From positions 62,001-126,000 of the forward strand of contig NZ_SRSF01000006.1 of NCBI RefSeq assembly GCF_004803465.1: a stretch of 64,000 nucleotides of DNA. Direction: 5' to 3'. Below the pieces are notes generated by a model that was not told the DNA's origin, searched no databases, and was given only the letters and a program-made list of their open reading frames with translations. Within the stretch, counting starts at the first letter, position 1; every line of letters begins with the position of its first letter. Origin of the DNA: Neolewinella litorea (GTDB lineage: Bacteria > Bacteroidota > Bacteroidia > Chitinophagales > Saprospiraceae). Shown here in pieces: positions 60,200 to 64,000 of the stretch. The translations under genes were made by a program, and so were the position numbers.

Positions 60200-62089
60200 A
60201 TGCGCAACCACCTTTTACTGCTTCTTTTGGTACTGCTTTGCACTTGCGTCCGCGCCCAGAACTCGGATGCGTACCGAGAACTGGCCAAAATCGCTGAGAT
60301 CGAACAGAAGATCATGGTGCCCATGCGCGACGGCAAGCGACTGGCCACCGATGTGTACCGGCCTAAGAACGTCGAAAAGGCGCCCATCATCTTCGTGCGT
60401 ACCCCCTACCAGTTCAACGGCTGGGTGGACGGTGAAGAGCAGGAGCGCAACTACGAGCGGGCCTATGAGGCCGTCAGCCGCGGCTACGCCTACGTGGTAC
60501 AGAATGAGCGCGGCCGCTACTTCAGCGAGGGCGACTGGGACATCCTCGGCGTACCGCTAACCGACGGCTACGACGCCATCGAGTGGATGAGCACGCAGCC
60601 CTGGAGCAACGGCAACGTGGGACTGTACGGCTGCAGCTCCACCGCCGAATGGCAAATGGCCGTGGCCAGCCTCGGACACCCCGCCCTTAAGGCCATGGTA
60701 CCGATGGGTTACGGGGCAGGCGTGGGCCGGGTAGGGGAATTTATGGAGCAGGGCAACTGGTACCGCGGCGGGGCCCAGCAGATGCTCTTCACCAGCTGGC
60801 TTTACCACGTGCAGCACGACCCCAACGGCCCCAAACTGGCGGAGGGACTGCCCCGCGAAGACATCCTGCGCCTGCAGCGCTTCTACGACATGGAGCCGGA
60901 GTACCCCGAGATCTCCTCGATGGAGATGCTGAGCACCCTGCCGGTCGACTCCATCATCGCGGGCAATTACGGCCCGGAAGGCATCTACGAGGACATGATT
61001 AAGCGCAAGCCCAACGATCCGGCCTGGTACGAGGGCGGCCTCTACCACGATGACATGCCCTTCGACGTGCCCACCTTCTGGTTCACGAGCTGGTACGACG
61101 TATCGATCAGTCCAAACCTGGCGCTCTTCAACCACGTACGCAAGAACGCGGAATCGCAGGAGGCCCGCGATAACCAGTACCTCTGGATCGCCCCTACGCT
61201 GCACTGCGCCTACACCCGCGCCACGGAGAATACCATCGTAGGCGAGCGCAGCGTCGGCGATGCCCGCTATGACTACGACGGCCTGATCTACGGCTTCTTC
61301 GACAAGTGGCTGAAGGAGGAGGAACCCGGCCAGCTGATCGATACCCTGCACCGTGTGACCTATTACACGATGGGCAGCAACAAATGGCAGACGACTTCCG
61401 CCTGGCCGCCCCCCTCGGTCGAAACGGTGGACTACTACCTCGGCAGCAACGGTAATGCCAACACCATGTACGGCGACGGCAAGCTGGTCAAGCAAGCCCC
61501 CCAACAGGATAAGCCCGACAGCTTCCTCTACGATCCTATGAACCCGGTGTACAGCTACGGCGGCAACGTCTGCTGCACCGGCGACGCCGTTGAGGGTGGC
61601 TCCATGGACCAACGCCGGATGGAAACCCGTAATGACGTACTCGTCTATACCTCCGAACCATTTCCCGAGGATACCGAAGTGACCGGCTCAATTGAAAGCA
61701 CCCTATACCTCAGCAGCGACGTGAAGGATACCGATTTGACCCTCAAGCTGATCGTCGTAGACGAGGACGGTGCCGCCTACAATCTTGACGAAACCATCCA
61801 GCGCGTCCGCTATCGCGAGGGATACGATAAGGAAGTATTCATGGAGAAGGGGAAGGTCTACAAAGTCGACCTCACCCGGATGAGTACCAGTAACCTTTTC
61901 AAGAAAGGACAACGGCTGCGCATCGAGGTAAGCAGCTCCAACTTCCCCCGCTTCGAGCGGAATATGAACACCGGCGGCAACAACTACGACGAGAAGGAGG
62001 GGGTAGTGGCCCACAACGTCATCCACCACTCGGCCGAGTACCCCAGCGTGGTGCGCGTGCCGGTGGTGCGCACTTCCACAACGCGCTAG
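60200..62089 (+). CDS. CocE/NonD (Xaa-Pro dipeptidyl-peptidase-like, S15) hydrolase
   Basis: A 629-aa secreted alpha/beta hydrolase with a signal peptide (1-19). [18 protein letters not shown] (about 38-55) opens the S15/CocE fold. The nucleophile elbow is [12 protein letters not shown] (Ser near 147), a variant of the usual GxSYxG. The catalytic His lies near the [11 protein letters not shown] segment. A C-terminal jelly-roll (about 410-620) completes the family layout. Substrates are acyl esters or Pro-peptides; I cannot choose. It is followed at once by the aldolase gene. Confidence 0.9.
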   Translation: MRNHLLLLLLVLLCTCVRAQNSDAYRELAKIAEIEQKIMVPMRDGKRLATDVYRPKNVEKAPIIFVRTPYQFNGWVDGEEQERNYERAYEAVSRGYAYVVQNERGRYFSEGDWDILGVPLTDGYDAIEWMSTQPWSNGNVGLYGCSSTAEWQMAVASLGHPALKAMVPMGYGAGVGRVGEFMEQGNWYRGGAQQMLFTSWLYHVQHDPNGPKLAEGLPREDILRLQRFYDMEPEYPEISSMEMLSTLPVDSIIAGNYGPEGIYEDMIKRKPNDPAWYEGGLYHDDMPFDVPTFWFTSWYDVSISPNLALFNHVRKNAESQEARDNQYLWIAPTLHCAYTRATENTIVGERSVGDARYDYDGLIYGFFDKWLKEEEPGQLIDTLHRVTYYTMGSNKWQTTSAWPPPSVETVDYYLGSNGNANTMYGDGKLVKQAPQQDKPDSFLYDPMNPVYSYGGNVCCTGDAVEGGSMDQRRMETRNDVLVYTSEPFPEDTEVTGSIESTLYLSSDVKDTDLTLKLIVVDEDGAAYNLDETIQRVRYREGYDKEVFMEKGKVYKVDLTRMSTSNLFKKGQRLRIEVSSSNFPRFERNMNTGGNNYDEKEGVVAHNVIHHSAEYPSVVRVPVVRTSTTR

Positions 62090-62092
62090 GCC

Positions 62093-62839
62093 TTGCAACT
62101 GCACCAACTACTCACCCGAACCAGCTCCCTGGGCAATGTCTTCATGACCCTCCCGGCTCCCTTTCTGGCGGAGCGCATGGGCAGCAGTGGCGTGGAAAGC
62201 ATTACCCTGGACCTGCAACACGGTTCCATAGAAGGGGATGCTGTCCTCGGATTGGTCCAGGCCATCCGTGCGGGTGGTGCCATCCCGCTCGCCCGACTGG
62301 CCTGGAACCGGCCGGAACTGATCATGAAGGCGCTTGATTACGGTATTGAGGGATTGATATGTCCGATGGTAGATACCGCCGAGGAAGCCCGGGCCTTTGT
62401 GCGCGCGGCGAAGTATCCGCCCCTTGGCAACCGTTCCTTCGGCCCCTTTCGGGCGGCGATGCTCCTTGAGGGCAACTACTTTGCCGCCGCGAATGAGCAA
62501 ACCCTGTGTTTCGTCATGATTGAAACGGCGGGTGCCGTGGACGAACTGGATGCTATCGCGGCCACCCCGGGGCTGGATGGGCTGTATATCGGTCCCTGGG
62601 ACCTGAGCGTGAGCCTCGGCCGTCCCCGGCAGGGCGATTTTTCCGACCCGGAGCTGCTGGCTGTCTTTGACCGGGTACAAGACGTGGCCAGGGAGAAGGG
62701 GTTGTTTACCGGCATATTCACAACCCGCCCCAAGGATGCCGCCGCGATGGCGGCGCGCGGCTTTGATCTTGTCACCTGGGGAACCGAGGAATTGATGTTC
62801 CAGCGGGGACTGGGCAAATGGCTGAGTCAGGGGGAATAG
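62093..62839 (+). CDS. HpcH/HpaI family aldolase
   Basis: A 248-aa class II (metal-dependent) aldolase of the 2-keto-3-deoxy-sugar-acid or 4-hydroxy-2-oxoheptanedioate type. LDLQHG (about 40-45) carries the catalytic His, ARLAWN the substrate Arg, IETAGAV the metal Glu and GPWDLSVSLG the metal Asp. The start is TTG 62093, 3 bp behind the hydrolase stop. Its product is pyruvate plus an aldehyde; the physiological substrate is open, with rhamnonate-type compounds one option. Confidence 0.9.
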   Translation: MQLHQLLTRTSSLGNVFMTLPAPFLAERMGSSGVESITLDLQHGSIEGDAVLGLVQAIRAGGAIPLARLAWNRPELIMKALDYGIEGLICPMVDTAEEARAFVRAAKYPPLGNRSFGPFRAAMLLEGNYFAAANEQTLCFVMIETAGAVDELDAIAATPGLDGLYIGPWDLSVSLGRPRQGDFSDPELLAVFDRVQDVAREKGLFTGIFTTRPKDAAAMAARGFDLVTWGTEELMFQRGLGKWLSQGE

Positions 62840-62846
62840 GTGGGCA

Positions 62847-63491
62847 TCACTTCGCGCTTTCGCGCTGATCGATGAAGGCCTGCATCCGTTCGCGATCGTT
62901 CTCCAGCATATCGATACTGTTGACGAGGAAGTAGCGCACGGAGGCAATGGAGTTAACGAAGCTGCGGTCGGTATACACCTCCAGTTCCTGTGGTTCCTGG
63001 CCTACGATATCGAGGTGAGCCTTGATGTGGCTGAAGAAACCGTTGTCGTAATTCTCGACCATCAATTCGTTGTACACCTCGGCGATCTTGTAGAACTCGT
63101 ACAGGGAGATCAGGTCCGATTTCACCTTGAAATCGTTCATATAGCGAATGTCGCCGGTCTGCAGGAAGGTATTGTAGGCGGTCGTTTTGGTGAAGGGCAG
63201 CGACATATTCATGGCCTGCATGACCACCGGATTGATCTCGGCGGGGTCACTGCCCGAGCGGATGAGCCGGATCAGTGAATCGAGGAACACCTGCTGCTTG
63301 CGCTGACCTTCGATCGTTTCGCTGTGGCTGTTGAGGTTGAATTGGGTCTCCTTCACGATCTCCGCCAGGTGGGCGTCGACCAACCGTTGTTCCCGTCGCT
63401 CACTCGCACAGCGCTCCAGATTAAAGGCCAGAAGAATACTGAAGACAATGAGGACGAAGTTCACCAGGTGATTCTGCCAGTCGATTTTCAT
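62847..63491 (-). CDS. Unassigned single-pass membrane protein
   Basis: A 214-aa protein. The ATG at 63489-63491 gives MKIDWQNHLVNFVLIVFSILLAF, one TM helix (about 9-24), then an all-helical, highly charged soluble region. This layout (short WxNHxVE-like N-terminus plus helical domain) recalls DUF6090-type proteins of Bacteroidota, but I would not insist. The frame is open further upstream into the repeat region without coding character. It converges with the aldolase gene, 7 bp apart. Confidence 0.78.
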   Translation of the reverse strand: MKIDWQNHLVNFVLIVFSILLAFNLERCASERREQRLVDAHLAEIVKETQFNLNSHSETIEGQRKQQVFLDSLIRLIRSGSDPAEINPVVMQAMNMSLPFTKTTAYNTFLQTGDIRYMNDFKVKSDLISLYEFYKIAEVYNELMVENYDNGFFSHIKAHLDIVGQEPQELEVYTDRSFVNSIASVRYFLVNSIDMLENDRERMQAFIDQRESAK

Positions 63492-63548
63492 GGCAAGGAA
63501 GATACATCGGGGCGCATAAAATTCGCTCCGGATGGAGGCCGAGCCCAT

Positions 63549-64000
63549 AAAACGGCCCCGGAGGGGAGGCCTACTAACAAGCAAGGTCCCTATGCAGCGG
63601 GGGCCTTACGGTAGACGAATCCCCTCAACATATCCCCCCACTTACAAAACCGGCCCCGGAGGGACGTCTCGAATGAGCAAGGTCACTGCGGACCGGGGGC
63701 GTACGATTACACATTCCCCGACAACCGCCCCCCCACTTAGAAAACCGGCTTCGGAGGGGACATCGTCCAACGAACAAGGTAGGTATGCAGTGGGGGTCTT
63801 ACGATAAACGAATACCCTTAACAATTTACCCCCATCTACAAAACCGGCCCCGGAGGGGACATCGTCCTACAAGCAATGTCCGAATGCAGCGGGCCTTACG
63901 ATCAACGAATCCTTCAACAACTGCCTCCCACTTACAAAACCGGTCCCGGGAGGACATCGTCCGACAAGCATGGTCAATAATCAGCGGGGCCTTGCGATCA
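63549..64000. repeat. Tandem repeat of about 97 bp, continuing past the window end
   Basis: Units begin at 63549, 63646, 63741, 63840 and 63936 (periods 97, 95, 99, 96). Each starts AAAACnGGCCCCGGAGGGG, holding a CCCC-GGA-GGGG mini-hairpin whose GGA loop equals that of the REP-like arrays. Later positions share AGCAAGGT, GCAGnGGGG-CCTTACG and CCCCCACTTAC. Units have diverged by point changes and small gaps. No coding region. Confidence 0.85.

Overview
The window looks like a chromosomal stretch of a GC-rich member of the Bacteroidota, most likely a Lewinella/Saprospira-type marine bacterium. Pointers are two TonB-dependent receptor/DUF4249 pairs, a protein with a type IX secretion sorting tail, a DUF3078 barrel, bacillithiol synthesis (BshA), a type 2 IPP isomerase next to an HMG-CoA reductase, a REP-associated transposase, and promoter boxes of the Bacteroidota TAnnTTTG type. 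The species assignment is inference; no rRNA or tRNA gene was seen.

Layout. 0-1.4 kb: split transketolase (N half complete, C half cut by the window edge). 1.8-5.2 kb: two unassigned membrane proteins and hisS. 5.2-5.5 kb: palindromic repeats and a terminator. 5.6-7.7 kb: tail-specific protease (minus). 7.9-15.9 kb: TonB receptor, DUF4249 lipoprotein, MG2-like secreted protein, then GT39 and GT2 glycosyltransferases. 15.9-24.6 kb: a tiny lipoprotein, HU, an atypical SDR, a UDG-family protein, a DUF3078 protein, an ECF sigma factor with a 92-aa protein and an MscS channel, and a second TonB receptor/DUF4249 pair. 24.7-32.0 kb: alpha-L-rhamnosidase, leucyl aminopeptidase, bshA, sugar kinase-like protein. 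32.0-34.7 kb: a translationally coupled matB-madL-madM operon for malonate uptake and activation. 34.8-37.5 kb: FUSC and DsrE-family proteins. 37.6-40.2 kb: a LytTR response regulator and its sensor kinase. 40.2-43.0 kb: no protein gene, but an ordered array of putative small-RNA genes (below). 43.0-57.6 kb: clpB, htrA, a DUF2141 protein, a very unusual double D-Ala-D-Ala ligase/PASTA fusion, a T9SS cargo, rhodanese, SPOR protein, fni and mvaA. 57.6-60.1 kb: a RAYT transposase gene between two large REP-like arrays. 60.2-63.5 kb: an S15/CocE hydrolase, an HpaI-type aldolase and a small membrane protein. 63.5-64 kb: a ~97-bp tandem repeat running off the end.

The most striking element is the 40.5-42.8 kb region, read on the minus strand. 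Six times a pair of identical or near-identical 10-bp sites (ATTCAGAACA) recurs at exactly 21-bp start-to-start spacing, each pair 38-39 bp upstream of a TAnnTTTG-like -7 box. Five of these boxes are followed 150-225 nt later by a GC-rich hairpin with a T-run. A sixth RNA unit, without the paired sites, is about 85 nt long and carries the complement of a GAGAGACAC motif found in its neighbours. Paired direct repeats at 21 bp are the classic geometry of LytTR-domain binding sites, and a LytTR regulator with its kinase lies directly downstream on the same strand; the last site pair sits in front of the kinase gene. I propose a LytTR-controlled multi-copy sRNA array with a possible built-in antisense sponge. 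The repeats and geometry are read directly; the regulator link and RNA function are inference.
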